64,000 nt of DNA from Campylobacter concisus (GTDB lineage Bacteria > Campylobacterota > Campylobacteria > Campylobacterales > Campylobacteraceae), in assembly GCF_003048405.1 (NCBI RefSeq), contig NZ_PIQS01000001.1, positions 1-64,000 of the forward strand. Reading direction: 5' to 3'. The translations under genes were made by a program, and so were the position numbers. The notes beneath the pieces were generated by a model. That model saw nothing but the letters and a program-made list of their open reading frames with translations. It ran no database searches and had not been told where the DNA came from. Shown here piece by piece: positions 1 to 9,911 of the stretch. Position 1 is the first letter of the stretch. Every line of letters begins with the position of its first letter.

Positions 1-150
1 GTAAATAAGGTTAATTTTTAATAGAAAATTCTTATAAGTATAAAAAATTCTTAAATTTTATAGATAATTTTTATCAAAAAATGCTTAAGAAATCTAAAAT
101 AAATTTTACTTTTTTAGCATTTAGAATTGTTCTTATAAACACTCTTAAAG

Positions 151-233
151 AGCTTCTGGAAAAATTTTATAAATTTTAGACAAGATAGAGCAAAACTCTT
201 GGATCTAATAGAAGTATCATGCAAATTTATTAG
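151..233. repeat. Degenerate partial copy of the intergenic repeat at 59930-60035
   Basis: By eye this stretch parallels 59936-60033: both run GCTT.TGGAA..ATTTTATAAA, then AAGA.A, then CTCTT.GAT, then GAAGTATCAT.CAAATTT followed by TAG. Spacing is similar, with small indels. It touches the end of the DUF2625 pseudogene. The rest of positions 1-150 is AT-rich sequence in which I see no gene. Confidence 0.5.
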
Positions 234-882
234 ACGCTCTTGAAGACAAAATTTAAAAATTCATTCACATAAATACTATCTTTTTTCATATCTTTTAGTC
301 TTAGACTTATGTTGATGTCTTGCTAAAGTATCGGCAGCAATGTAAACATCACCTTATCAAGGCTAAAATTTCTTACATCCTCAGGCCAGTCATCCCAGTG
401 GTAAAGCTCATAAAATTTCGATATTTCGCCGCAAAGCACCCAGTAAAAACTACGAGTAGCCAAGCTGTGCATCTTCCCATTTGCCACTTGTCTGGCACGC
501 AGTAAAAGACATTGCCGGCTTTGCCACCAAAAGCACCGCCGTTTATCGAGAAAATTTTACACAAAACATCGTTTGCCACGAGCAAATTGCTAGGCATCTA
601 GCCTGCCTCGCTAAAGCTTTTGCCAAGGTTAAAGCTGTAAATTCTGCACTTCATCTGCTCGCATCCTGAGCCAAACACGCGCAGCCAACCTTTGTCTATT
701 ACTATGCCACCGCACTCATAAACAAGCGCTCCCATCGGTGAGCAAGTAGTTAGCTGAAGTCCTAAAAGCTCGCTTTGCGCCATGCTTTCATCAAAAGACA
801 AAATTTCATTAGCCTCTTTTAGCCACTCTTTAATCAGTGCCCAGCCTGGCCTATTGCGTCTACAAGCTCATCTAAAGCTCAT
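230..882 (-). pseudogene. Decayed DUF2625 family gene
   Basis: Read on the minus strand, consecutive fragments in different frames resemble a DUF2625 protein in order: DELVDA near 870, PGWALIKEWLKEA near 815-850, then LLGLQLTTCSPMGALVYE through GGIVIDKGWLRVFGSG (about 800-660), then SNLLVANDV...SINGGAFGGKAGNVFY (about 595-500), then CGEISKFYELYHWDDWPED (about 430-375), ending at a TAA at 232-230. At least three frameshifts and an in-frame stop separate the pieces, so no complete protein can be made. The ATG at 882-880 is a plausible original start. The function of DUF2625 is not established. Homology is from memory of the family motifs; decay is seen directly. Confidence 0.75.
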
Positions 883-962
883 TTTGTATGCCCTTGCGGT
901 AAATTTAGTGAAATTTTAAAGAAGAGTTTGGCGAGTCGCCCCGCCAAATTTATATTAGTAGA

Positions 963-2098
<1,136 letters not shown>

Positions 2099-2776
2099 TC
2101 ACGAGACAACGCGTATAAGCTCCAAAAATTTCGTTGCGTCCCAGCTCGCCGTACCTACTAGTACCCCGTCGCAGCTTGCGATACCCGCTATTCCGCCGAT
2201 ATTTGCGGCATTTACGCTACCTCCGTAAAGCAGCGGCGTGCTCGTCTGCTCGCGAATGAAATTTAAAATCTCCTCTATCTGCTCTGCGCTCGCGCTCTTG
2301 CCCGTGCCTATCGCCCAAATTGGCTCGTAGGCGATCAACAGCTGCTCGTAACCAAGGTCGATATTTTTTAGCTGATTCGCTAGAAACTCCTTTGTGTGAC
2401 CTGCTTCGTTTACGCTCAAATTTTCGCCGATGCAGTAGACAATCTGCCAGCCCGCCTTTACTGCGAAATCAAATTTAGCTCGCAAAAGCTCCTCGCTCTC
2501 GCCAAGCTCGCGCCGTTCGGAGTGCCCGATCAGCACGCTTTTTACGCCAAACTCGTCCAGCATCGCCTTACCGATCTCGCCGGTGTGAGCGCCGCTTTCG
2601 CACGGGTAGAAATTTTGCGCACCGAGTTTAAATTTATGAGCCGTAAGATCAAGCGCGCTAAACGGAGGAAATACCGTCACATCGTCGTTTGAGCTTAAAT
2701 TTGCGTCTAAAATTTCAGCGTATTTAGCAAAGCTTTCTCTCGTGTGATTGCACTTTAAATTTGCTAAAAACCTCAC
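2099..2776 (-). CDS. tpiA: Triosephosphate isomerase
   Basis: TpiA interconverts dihydroxyacetone phosphate and glyceraldehyde 3-phosphate. The substrate-binding K8 (NLKCN), electrophile H85 (IGHSERR) and catalytic base E151 ([10 protein letters not shown]) are present, with the phosphate-binding YGGSVN near the C-terminus. At 225 residues it is shorter than the usual 250 or so, as in Campylobacter homologs. Its ATG overlaps the pgk stop by four bases, so it should be translated coupled to pgk. It is part of the gap-pgk-tpiA group. Confidence 0.96.
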   Translation of the reverse strand: MRFLANLKCNHTRESFAKYAEILDANLSSNDDVTVFPPFSALDLTAHKFKLGAQNFYPCESGAHTGEIGKAMLDEFGVKSVLIGHSERRELGESEELLRAKFDFAVKAGWQIVYCIGENLSVNEAGHTKEFLANQLKNIDLGYEQLLIAYEPIWAIGTGKSASAEQIEEILNFIREQTSTPLLYGGSVNAANIGGIAGIASCDGVLVGTASWDATKFLELIRVVS

Positions 2777-3975
2777 TCCACAGCCTTTCTAAGCGGTTTT
2801 ATGCCAGGTAGCTCCTTGCCCTCGATGAGCTCCAAGCTCGCACCGCCGCCCGTGGAGATAAAGGTCATCTCGTCGGCATCCCCGGCGCGTTCGACCACAT
2901 CGGCCGTATCGCCGCCGCCCACGACCGTAGTCGCGTGTGTGTCGATGATGGCGTGGCTCATTTTGATGCTGCCTTTGCTAAATTTATCCATCTCAAAAAC
3001 GCCCATCGGCCCGTTCCACCAGATGGTTTGCGCGTCGGCTATGACCTCTTTAAAGAGCCTAATGGACGCCGGTCCGATATCTAGCCCCATCCAGCCGCTT
3101 GGTATTTCTTGTGCGGGGACAAATTTCACGGCGCTTTCAGCTGAAAACGTCTGAGCCGCGACGACATCTACGGGCAGGTAAATTTTAACGCCAAGCTCCC
3201 TGCCCTTGCGTAAAATTTCGCGCGCGTCCTCGATGAGATCCTCTTCAAGCAGCGAGTTTCCGATATTTTCGCCGAGCGATTTTAAAAACGTAAACGCCAT
3301 GCCGCCGCCGATTATCAGCTTATCCACGCGCGGAAGCAGGTTGTGCAGGGCTTGTAGCTTGCCGCTTACCTTACTACCGCCCACGACCGCTACGAACGGG
3401 CGCGCAGGGTGTTTGATGAGATTTTGAGCGAAATTTATCTCTTTTTGCAGTAAAAATCCCGCCGCCTTGTGCTTCTCGTCGTAAAATTTAGTGATCGCCT
3501 CGACCGAGCTGTGCGCTCTGTGGCAGACGCCAAACGCGTCGTTTATGTAAAATTCGCCGTATTTAGCGAGCTCGCCGGCTAGCGCCTCGTCGTTTTTGGT
3601 CTCGCCCTTTTCAAAGCGCAAATTTTCAAGAAGTAAAATTTCGCCCGGTTTTAGCGCGGCGACTTTAGCTTTGGCGTCCGTGCCGACGACGTCCTCGGCA
3701 AATATCACGTCTCTATCAAGCAGCCTTGAAAGCCTTTTTGCCACGCCTCGTAGCGAAAATTTCTCCTCAAAGCCATTTTTCGGTCGTCCTAGGTGACTAG
3801 CTAAAACCACGCTGCAGCCGTTATCTAGGCAGTAGCGGATAGTTGGTATCGCTGAGCGGATCCTGCGGTCATCGGTGATGTTTAAAAACTCGTCCATCGG
3901 CACGTTAAAATCGCACCTCACAAATACCTTCGCGCCGCTTAGCTCAAGATCGTTGATCGATAAAATTTCACTCAT
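2773..3975 (-). CDS. pgk: Phosphoglycerate kinase
   Basis: Pgk transfers phosphate between 1,3-bisphosphoglycerate and ADP. The N-domain substrate motifs RCDFNVP (20-26) and SHLGRPK (60-66) and the C-domain nucleotide motifs [10 protein letters not shown] (from 319), GGGDT (353-357) and STGGGAS (374-380) are all present in a standard 400-residue protein. It lies 16 bases downstream of gap and overlaps tpiA. Base composition is very GC-rich: 43 of the 60 bases at 2881-2940 are G or C, unlike most of the window. Confidence 0.97.
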   Translation of the reverse strand: MSEILSINDLELSGAKVFVRCDFNVPMDEFLNITDDRRIRSAIPTIRYCLDNGCSVVLASHLGRPKNGFEEKFSLRGVAKRLSRLLDRDVIFAEDVVGTDAKAKVAALKPGEILLLENLRFEKGETKNDEALAGELAKYGEFYINDAFGVCHRAHSSVEAITKFYDEKHKAAGFLLQKEINFAQNLIKHPARPFVAVVGGSKVSGKLQALHNLLPRVDKLIIGGGMAFTFLKSLGENIGNSLLEEDLIEDAREILRKGRELGVKIYLPVDVVAAQTFSAESAVKFVPAQEIPSGWMGLDIGPASIRLFKEVIADAQTIWWNGPMGVFEMDKFSKGSIKMSHAIIDTHATTVVGGGDTADVVERAGDADEMTFISTGGGASLELIEGKELPGIKPLRKAVE

Positions 3976-3991
3976 TTTTCACCCTTTAAAT

Positions 3992-4990
3992 TTACTTCGT
4001 AGCCACGATCTTAGCTAGATCCACAAGCCTTGTCGAGTAGCCCCACTCGTTGTCATACCACGCAAAGACCTTTACCATATCATCAGCGATGACCTGCGTC
4101 GTGTCGCTAGCTACGATGCTGCTGTATGCGCTCGTGCAAAAGTCGCTGCTAACTCTATAATCGTCATCGACGAATAAAATTCCCTTCAAATTCGACTCCG
4201 CAGCCGCTCTAAACGCCTCGTTTATCTCCTCTTTGCTAGCAGGTCTTTTTAAAACCGCCGTTAGATCGACCATAGAGACGTTTGCGACCGGTACGCGGAC
4301 TGCTTGGCCGTGCATCTTGCCGTTTAGCTCGGGAAGTACTTTTGAGATCGCTTTTGCGGCTCCGGTGGTCGTAGGCCCGATATTTAGGGCTGCAGCGCGC
4401 GAGCGGCGGAAGTCTTTAGCTTTTACGTCTACTAGGCTCTGTCCGTTCGTATAAGCGTGGATCGTGGTCATGAGCCCTTTTACGATGCCGAATTTGTCGT
4501 TTAGCACCTTTGCGACGGGCGCAAGGCCGTTTGTGGTGCAGCTTGCGTTTGAGACGATCGCTTCGCCTGCGTATTTATCGTCGTTTACGCCGACTACGAA
4601 CGTCGCCGTGTCGTCTTTTGCCGGAGCGCTCATGACGACTTTTTTGACGCCGCGAGCTAGGTACGGTTCGCATTTTTCGGTGGTCAAAAACTTGCCCGTA
4701 CACTCCAAAACCACGTCTGCGCCGTAGTCTGCGTAGCTTAGCTCATTTAGATCTCTTGTTGAAAAAACTCTTATCTTTTTGCCGTTTACTTCTATAAATT
4801 CGTCGCTTATCACCTTAACATCTTGCTTAAATTCGCCGTGCACGCTGTCGTATTTGAGCAGATAGCGCGTCATGTCGCGCGTCGCCGTGTCGTTGATAGC
4901 GACAAGCTCAACGTCGTCTCGCTCTAAAATAATACGAGCAGCGCACCTGCCGATACGCCCGAAGCCGTTTATTGCTACTTTAACTGACAT
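3992..4990 (-). CDS. gap: Glyceraldehyde-3-phosphate dehydrogenase, type I
   Basis: Gap catalyses NAD(P)-dependent oxidative phosphorylation of glyceraldehyde 3-phosphate. The Rossmann motif INGFGRIGR (7-15), D34 suited to NAD, nucleophile C151 (SNASCTTN) and general base H178 are visible. The frame is open 22 codons further upstream, but I place the start at 4990 because an AGGAG site lies just before that ATG and family proteins begin at this point (332 residues). It heads the gap-pgk-tpiA operon, divergent from nadD. Confidence 0.96.
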   Translation of the reverse strand: MSVKVAINGFGRIGRCAARIILERDDVELVAINDTATRDMTRYLLKYDSVHGEFKQDVKVISDEFIEVNGKKIRVFSTRDLNELSYADYGADVVLECTGKFLTTEKCEPYLARGVKKVVMSAPAKDDTATFVVGVNDDKYAGEAIVSNASCTTNGLAPVAKVLNDKFGIVKGLMTTIHAYTNGQSLVDVKAKDFRRSRAAALNIGPTTTGAAKAISKVLPELNGKMHGQAVRVPVANVSMVDLTAVLKRPASKEEINEAFRAAAESNLKGILFVDDDYRVSSDFCTSAYSSIVASDTTQVIADDMVKVFAWYDNEWGYSTRLVDLAKIVATK

Positions 4991-5005
4991 CTTAGCTCCT
5001 TTTGA

Positions 5006-5011
5006 TATAAT
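5006..5011 (+). promoter_or_regulatory. Putative -10 box for the nadD-rsfS gene
   Basis: TATAAT preceded by TTTGA fits the Campylobacter sigma-70 pattern of a strong -10 with little -35. It lies 58 bases before the nadD ATG and inside the leader of the divergent gap gene. Confidence 0.6.
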
Positions 5012-5019
5012 TACGCCTA

Positions 5020-5025
5020 ATTCTA
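5020..5025 (-). promoter_or_regulatory. Putative -10 box for the gap operon
   Basis: TAGAAT on the minus strand, preceded by TTTTTTG, lies 29 bases before the gap ATG. It faces the nadD -10, so the two start sites would fall within a few bases of each other and the leaders would overlap head to head. Confidence 0.45.
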
Positions 5026-5069
5026 CAAAAAAGAATTTTAAAACAAATATAAACAAGGCACTTTAATAG

Positions 5070-5951
5070 ATGAAGTTAGCACTTTTTGGCGGAAGCTTTG
5101 ATCCGGTTCATTTAGGACACGATAGCATTGTAAGAATGGCACTAAGTGGCCTTGATATCGACAAGCTCATCATCATGCCAACTTTTATAAGTCCCTTTAA
5201 GAGCGAATTTTCAGCTCCACCAGAGCTTCGCCTAAAGTGGATAAGAGAAATTTGGGGCGGCCTAGAGAAGGTCGAGATCTCAGACTATGAGATAAATTTA
5301 GCTCGCCCAGTGCCTACCATAGAGACAGTTAAGTATTTGTATGAGAAATTCAAGATAGAGAAATTTTATCTCATAATAGGCGCGGACCACCTAGCTACGC
5401 TTGACAAGTGGCATGGCTACGAGGAGCTAAAAAATTTAGTGCAGTTTGTGATCGCTAAGCGCAATCACATAGAAATTCCGCAAAATTTACAAAAAATGGA
5501 CGTGCACGTGGATGTTAGCTCGTCGCAGATCAGGCACCAAAAGGGGCTTGATGAGCTGCCTAGCGAGATAAAAGATGAAGTTATAAATTTTTACCAAGGA
5601 TACAAAATGCAAGAGAGATCGATGCAAGAGCGCACCGAAAGTATAGTTAAGGTTTTAGACGCAAAAAAGGCTGAAGAGATACAAGTGTTTGATATGAGTG
5701 GGGATGATTATTTCGTAAAGGCCGTAGTTATCGCTACTACGCTTGGCGAGAGGCACGCTTACTCGCTGGCTGAGGATCTAAAAGAGGAGCTTAAGCCTCT
5801 TGGAGAAAAATTTATAGGCACAGAGAGCTCGCCTGATTGGATCGTGATGGACCTTGGAGACATTTTGATACATCTTTTAAGCCCAGCTTACAGAGCAAAA
5901 TACAACATCGAAGAGTTTTTGCAAAAGCTAAAAACTAGCAAAGAGTCTTAA
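5070..5951 (+). CDS. nadD: Nicotinate-nucleotide adenylyltransferase fused to ribosomal silencing factor RsfS
   Basis: One 293-residue frame carries two domains. Residues 1 to about 178 are NadD, which adenylates nicotinate mononucleotide in NAD synthesis: the nucleotidyltransferase motif GGSFDPVHLGH is at 7-17 and a VSSSQIR motif is near 150. Residues from about 186 on are RsfS (Iojap/DUF143), which binds ribosomal protein uL14 and blocks subunit joining during starvation: ESIVKVLDAKKAEEIQVFDM, DYFV, then DWIVMDLGDILIHL. No stop or frameshift separates them. M180 at 5607 is preceded by AGGA at normal spacing, so a separate 114-residue RsfS could also be made. The 3' end overlaps the convergent YeiH gene by 17 bases. 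Confidence 0.9.
   Translation: MKLALFGGSFDPVHLGHDSIVRMALSGLDIDKLIIMPTFISPFKSEFSAPPELRLKWIREIWGGLEKVEISDYEINLARPVPTIETVKYLYEKFKIEKFYLIIGADHLATLDKWHGYEELKNLVQFVIAKRNHIEIPQNLQKMDVHVDVSSSQIRHQKGLDELPSEIKDEVINFYQGYKMQERSMQERTESIVKVLDAKKAEEIQVFDMSGDDYFVKAVVIATTLGERHAYSLAEDLKEELKPLGEKFIGTESSPDWIVMDLGDILIHLLSPAYRAKYNIEEFLQKLKTSKES
5597..5609 (+). promoter_or_regulatory. Internal ribosome site and start for a free RsfS domain
   Basis: AGGA at 5597-5600 lies six bases before the in-frame ATG at 5607-5609, exactly at the NadD/RsfS junction. Translation from here would yield a normal-sized RsfS of 114 residues. Whether it is used cannot be told from sequence. Confidence 0.45.
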
Positions 5952-6918
5952 CAAAAACAAGCGAAGAGCAAATAAGCCATAAAAATATAAAGAGTGCTAC
6001 TAAAAATGGCTTTTTGCCCGTCGCTTTAAAAATGCTTCTATCTATCCCAAATCCCAAAGCACACATCGCAACGCAAAGGCAGATGCTAGCTGCTAGCTTT
6101 AAAATTTGCACCAAATTTTCAGGGAAAAATGGCAAAGATCTAACGCAGATCGCCACTAAGAAAAATAGCGCAAACCAAGGTATACTCTTTAGCTTTGAGG
6201 CGTCACTATTTTGGCTTAAATTTAAGAAATTTAGCAAGAACAAAAATGGTACGAGCATGATTACGCGAAGCATTTTTATGATGAGGGCGGTACTACTTGC
6301 TGCGCTATCAAATGCCGCTGAGGCTGCGACTACGTGGGCTACTTCGTGAAGTGAGCCACCGATAAAAAAGCCAGTTTGGTGCGGCGTGAGAGCTAGAAAT
6401 TTAGCGATAAATGGGTAGATAAACATGCCAATCGTCCCAAAGAGCACCACCGTGCAAATGGCGATAGCAAGCTTGTTTGCGTCTGCTTTTATCTCATTTT
6501 GAGTAGCCATGACAGCAGCTACGCCGCATATACTTGCCCCTGAGCCAATGAGCACAGCGCTATCCTTACTAAGACCCAAAGCTTTAGCGGTAAAAAGCGC
6601 AAAGCAAAAGGTCGCAAATACCATAAAAGCTGCATATATCACGCCTAGAGTGCCAACACTTGCGATCTCGCTAAGGCTTATGTTAAAGCCAAAAAGTATG
6701 ATACCTAGCCTTAAAATTTGCTTTCCAGCGATCGCTACGACGCCACTACTTTTTAAAATTTGAGCCTGTTTTGTAAAAAGATTTGCAAAAACGGCGCCTA
6801 AAATGATGGAGATGATGAGTGGGCTAGTGTGAAATTTAGCTAAAAGTGTGTTTGAGAGCGTAAAAGAGACGGCACAAATCAGCGCCAGAACAAGCACAGC
6901 AAGAAATTTATGAGACAT
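5935..6918 (-). CDS. YeiH/UPF0324 family membrane protein (putative sulfate exporter family)
   Basis: A 327-residue integral membrane protein with about ten hydrophobic segments, beginning with one at residues 6-24. Motifs typical of the YeiH family are visible: SPLIISIILGAVFANL, KQILRLGIILFGFNISL, GSGASICGVAAVMAT and GGSLHEVAHVVAA. Family members are called putative sulfate exporters, but transport has rarely been shown, so the substrate is uncertain. An AGG site precedes the ATG. It stands alone, convergent with nadD-rsfS. Confidence 0.88.
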   Translation of the reverse strand: MSHKFLAVLVLALICAVSFTLSNTLLAKFHTSPLIISIILGAVFANLFTKQAQILKSSGVVAIAGKQILRLGIILFGFNISLSEIASVGTLGVIYAAFMVFATFCFALFTAKALGLSKDSAVLIGSGASICGVAAVMATQNEIKADANKLAIAICTVVLFGTIGMFIYPFIAKFLALTPHQTGFFIGGSLHEVAHVVAASAAFDSAASSTALIIKMLRVIMLVPFLFLLNFLNLSQNSDASKLKSIPWFALFFLVAICVRSLPFFPENLVQILKLAASICLCVAMCALGFGIDRSIFKATGKKPFLVALFIFLWLICSSLVFVKTLC

Positions 6919-6965
6919 ATTTTAACCTTAATATATTTTTTAAAAATGCAATTAGCACGTTTGGG

Positions 6966-6971
6966 TATAAT
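6966..6971 (+). promoter_or_regulatory. Putative -10 box for the phosphoglycosyl transferase gene
   Basis: TATAAT in the context GGGTATAATTAG, 50 bases before the ATG at 7022. A second TATAAT-like match lies near 6982-6988. Confidence 0.5.
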
Positions 6972-7021
6972 TAGACGAATTTTATAATGCAAATTTAAAA
7001 TAAAGATAAAGGGATAGGACT

Positions 7022-7957
7022 ATGATCATCCTTGGCGAAAAATATGCTTTTACCAGCCTAGAACTAGAAAAGCTTAGAAAGAAATTTGGTCAAGTAAATT
7101 TTTTATCCCACGAAAATAGCGACGCAAAAGCCTTGCGAAGCGCACTAGAAAATCTCATAAAATCAGGCGATCAAAGGCTGATCGTACTAAATACTGCAAA
7201 GCCAGTCGATGGCAAACTGGTGAGATTTCTCACGCTTTTGCAGTTTAAGACAAAGTATAAAAAGATAAAATTTTTAAATGTAGAGAATTTTTTAGAAATT
7301 TATCTACACAAATGTTATATCCCAGAAAATGGCGAAAATCTTAATTTTTTAGATGAGATAAGGCCTTATGGTGCCTTTGCTTACGCACTCAAGCGAATAA
7401 TCGATTATGCTAGCTGTTTGGTGCTTTTTATCTTGCTTTTTTGCCTAAAATTTTATGTAAAAAGAAAGATAGACGAGCAATCACCTGGAAGCCTTTACTT
7501 TTTACAAAGTAGAGTTGGGCTGGACAATAGAGAATTTGAGTGCATCAAATTTCGCTCGATGATGGAAGATGCCGAGAAAGATGGGGCAAAATTTGCTAGT
7601 GAAAATGACGAGAGAGTATTTGAGTTTGGCGAATTTATGCGAAAAACTCGTATAGACGAGGTACCACAGTGTATAAATGTGCTTCGCAGGCAAATGCATC
7701 TGATAGGTCCAAGGCCCGAGCGAAGACACTGGATAAATTTCTTTGAAAAAGAGATCCCTTACTACAATGAACGCCACATCGTTCGCCCAGGGATTACTGG
7801 CTGGGCGCAGGTGAACTACCCTTATGGCTCAAATACACACGACGCAAAACAAAAACTAATGTATGATCTTTACTACATCAAACACTGGTCGCTTTGGCTG
7901 GAGATAAAGATCATAGTAAAAACTATTGCGATTGTATTTGAGAAAAAAGGCGTTTAA
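7022..7957 (+). CDS. Polyprenyl-phosphate phosphoglycosyl transferase (bacterial sugar transferase family)
   Basis: It is predicted to move a sugar 1-phosphate from a nucleotide sugar to undecaprenyl phosphate at the inner membrane, starting a glycan. Residues about 115-311 are the bacterial sugar transferase domain: one hydrophobic hairpin (DYASCLVLFILLFCLKF), KFRSMMEDAEKDGA, the acidic pair in NDERVF, RIDEVPQCINVL, LIGPRPERR and RPGITGWAQVNYPYG. The first 115 residues look soluble and replace the four membrane spans of WbaP/WcaJ proteins, making it intermediate between those and short PglC types. No glycan genes adjoin it, so its product is unknown. Confidence 0.88.
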   Translation: MIILGEKYAFTSLELEKLRKKFGQVNFLSHENSDAKALRSALENLIKSGDQRLIVLNTAKPVDGKLVRFLTLLQFKTKYKKIKFLNVENFLEIYLHKCYIPENGENLNFLDEIRPYGAFAYALKRIIDYASCLVLFILLFCLKFYVKRKIDEQSPGSLYFLQSRVGLDNREFECIKFRSMMEDAEKDGAKFASENDERVFEFGEFMRKTRIDEVPQCINVLRRQMHLIGPRPERRHWINFFEKEIPYYNERHIVRPGITGWAQVNYPYGSNTHDAKQKLMYDLYYIKHWSLWLEIKIIVKTIAIVFEKKGV

Positions 7958-8046
7958 ATTCTCAAGAGCATCATGAGTTTGAGATATTTTTAAATAAACC
8001 TTTTTTCGAATTTAATTTTGTTGCTTTTAGCCAAAATATGTAAATT

Positions 8047-9630
8047 CTACATCCTATCTTTAGCTGTGATTCCCATTATATTAAATGCTGTTTTTATAGA
8101 GATAGCAACAACTGCAAAGACTTTTAGTAAGCTATCTTCGTTTTCATTTCCAACCACACGGTTTTCATTATAAAATTTATGAAAGCTAGCAGCTAGTGAC
8201 TTCAGATAGTCTGGGATCTTTTGAAGCTGCCTTGAGATAAAAGCATCCTCTAAAATTTCAGGTAAGACTAGCGCCTCAAAAAGTAAATTTTTCGCATTTT
8301 CATCTAGGCATTCAAAGTCAGCATTGATTACATCTTGAACATTTTTCCCAGCCTTTGCGAAGACTTGATTTATCCTAGCGTGAGCGTAGTTTATATAAAA
8401 AATAGGATTTGAGCTATCCTCTTTTTTAAGCTCATCTACGTCAAATTCCAAACTACTCGTATTTGCCTTGCTTATAAAGATAAATCTAAGCGCCTCAGCA
8501 CCGATCTCACTTACGATATCGCTCATCAGCACGGCATTACCAGCGCGCTTGCTCATCTTGTATGGCTTGCCATCTTTTAGCAGACTAACCATCTGCATAA
8601 GTATCACTTCAAGCTTGCTTTCATCGTATCCAAGGAAATTTATCGCAGCCTTAAGCCTTGCGATATATCCGTGATGGTCAGCACCCCAAATGTTTATATA
8701 GTGATCAAAATTTTTCTCAAATTTCGCGTTGTGATAGATGATATCGCCAGCTAGATATGTTGGCCTGCCGTCATTTCTAACCACAACCCTATCGTTATCA
8801 TCGCCAAGTGTAGTCGAAGCGATATAAGTAGCGCCCTCTTTTTCATACATTTGATTTGAGCGTTTTAGCTTGTTTATAGTTGGCTCTAGGCCGTCATAAA
8901 GAGCCTTCTCACTAGCCCAGCTCTCTATGAATATCCCAACATCTGCTAAATCTTTTTTAATGATTTCAAGCACGATATCCTTGCCAAACTCGGCAAGCTC
9001 AAGGTTTCTGCTCTCGTCATAAAAAATTTCCTTGCCAAATTTCTCATTTGCAAGCCTAGCAATATCCAAAATATAATCGCCTCTGTAGTATTTCTCTGGA
9101 TAGACGACGCTTTCGTTGAAAAGCTGCTCTTTTGCCGCAAGCGATATCGAAGTGCCAAGTAGGTCGATTTGATTACCAGCATCGTTTATATAGTATTCTG
9201 TCGAGATAGCATAGCCAAGTCTTTTACCAAGTCTTGCCAAAGTATCGCCATAAACTGCGCCTCTAACGTGTCCGATGTGAAGTGGTCCAGTTGGATTTGC
9301 ACTGATATATTCTATTAAATAACTATTTTTTTTCACATCTTCTTTTGCAAAATTTTCGCTATCTAGCAAAATTTGCTTTGAAATTTCATCTAAAAACTCG
9401 CTTTTTAGCTTGAAATTTAAGTAGCCATTTACTGCACTAGCTTCAACTATTTTGCTATCACTAAATTTATCGGCAAACTCGCTAGCTATCACGGCTGGCG
9501 ACTTTCTTAGCTCCTTTGCTAGGCTAAAAAGTGGCGTTGCATAGTGGGCTAAATTTTTATCCTTTGGCTTTTCAAGCACAAATTCACGCTCTAAAACCTT
9601 TGAAATTTCAGCTTTTATTTTATTTTTCAA
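8047..9630 (-). CDS. argS: Arginyl-tRNA synthetase
   Basis: A class I aminoacyl-tRNA synthetase charging tRNA-Arg. The HIGH motif (GPLHIGHVRGA, HIGH at 118-121) and a KMSKR motif near residue 357 form the ATP site; the N-terminal additional domain and C-terminal anticodon-binding region are present in a 527-residue protein. It is last in the minus-strand run acidic protein-gmk-tatA-argS, 10 bases after tatA. An imperfect inverted repeat (CTCAAGAGCAT/ATGAGTTTGAG, 7957-7983) sits in the 89-base convergent gap and may be a weak terminator. Confidence 0.96.
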   Translation of the reverse strand: MKNKIKAEISKVLEREFVLEKPKDKNLAHYATPLFSLAKELRKSPAVIASEFADKFSDSKIVEASAVNGYLNFKLKSEFLDEISKQILLDSENFAKEDVKKNSYLIEYISANPTGPLHIGHVRGAVYGDTLARLGKRLGYAISTEYYINDAGNQIDLLGTSISLAAKEQLFNESVVYPEKYYRGDYILDIARLANEKFGKEIFYDESRNLELAEFGKDIVLEIIKKDLADVGIFIESWASEKALYDGLEPTINKLKRSNQMYEKEGATYIASTTLGDDNDRVVVRNDGRPTYLAGDIIYHNAKFEKNFDHYINIWGADHHGYIARLKAAINFLGYDESKLEVILMQMVSLLKDGKPYKMSKRAGNAVLMSDIVSEIGAEALRFIFISKANTSSLEFDVDELKKEDSSNPIFYINYAHARINQVFAKAGKNVQDVINADFECLDENAKNLLFEALVLPEILEDAFISRQLQKIPDYLKSLAASFHKFYNENRVVGNENEDSLLKVFAVVAISIKTAFNIMGITAKDRM

Positions 9631-9639
9631 CTCTAAAAC

Positions 9640-9861
9640 CTATGCGTTTTTAGTTGTTTCTTCTATTTTTTGACTATTGGCATTCTCTTCTTTATGCTCG
9701 ACTTTCTCACTTTTTTCAGGTGTTGTATCTTCCATCTCAGCCTTAAAAGTCTTTATGCCTTTGCCTAGTCCTTTTGCAAGTTCTGGGATCTTCTTTGCTC
9801 CAAAAAGTAAAACAATAATCGCTAAAACAACTAGCCAGTGACCAATACTAAAAGAACCCAT
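9640..9861 (-). CDS. tatA: Sec-independent protein translocase subunit TatA
   Basis: TatA oligomerises to form the passage for folded proteins in twin-arginine export. The 73-residue protein has the classic layout: N-terminal membrane helix (residues 6-21), the [17 protein letters not shown] hinge and amphipathic helix, then a charged tail. TatB and TatC are not in the window. It lies between gmk and argS, an order also known from other Campylobacter. Confidence 0.95.
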   Translation of the reverse strand: MGSFSIGHWLVVLAIIVLLFGAKKIPELAKGLGKGIKTFKAEMEDTTPEKSEKVEHKEENANSQKIEETTKNA

Positions 9862-9911
9862 TTTTTCTCCTCAATAAATTTTTCAAAATGTTATCATAAA
9901 TTCCTGAATTT

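Noticed and set aside
4991..5056. Upstream extension of gap by 22 codons
   Set aside because: The added residues are a hydrophobic run without family support, and AGGAG sits right before the internal ATG at 4990.
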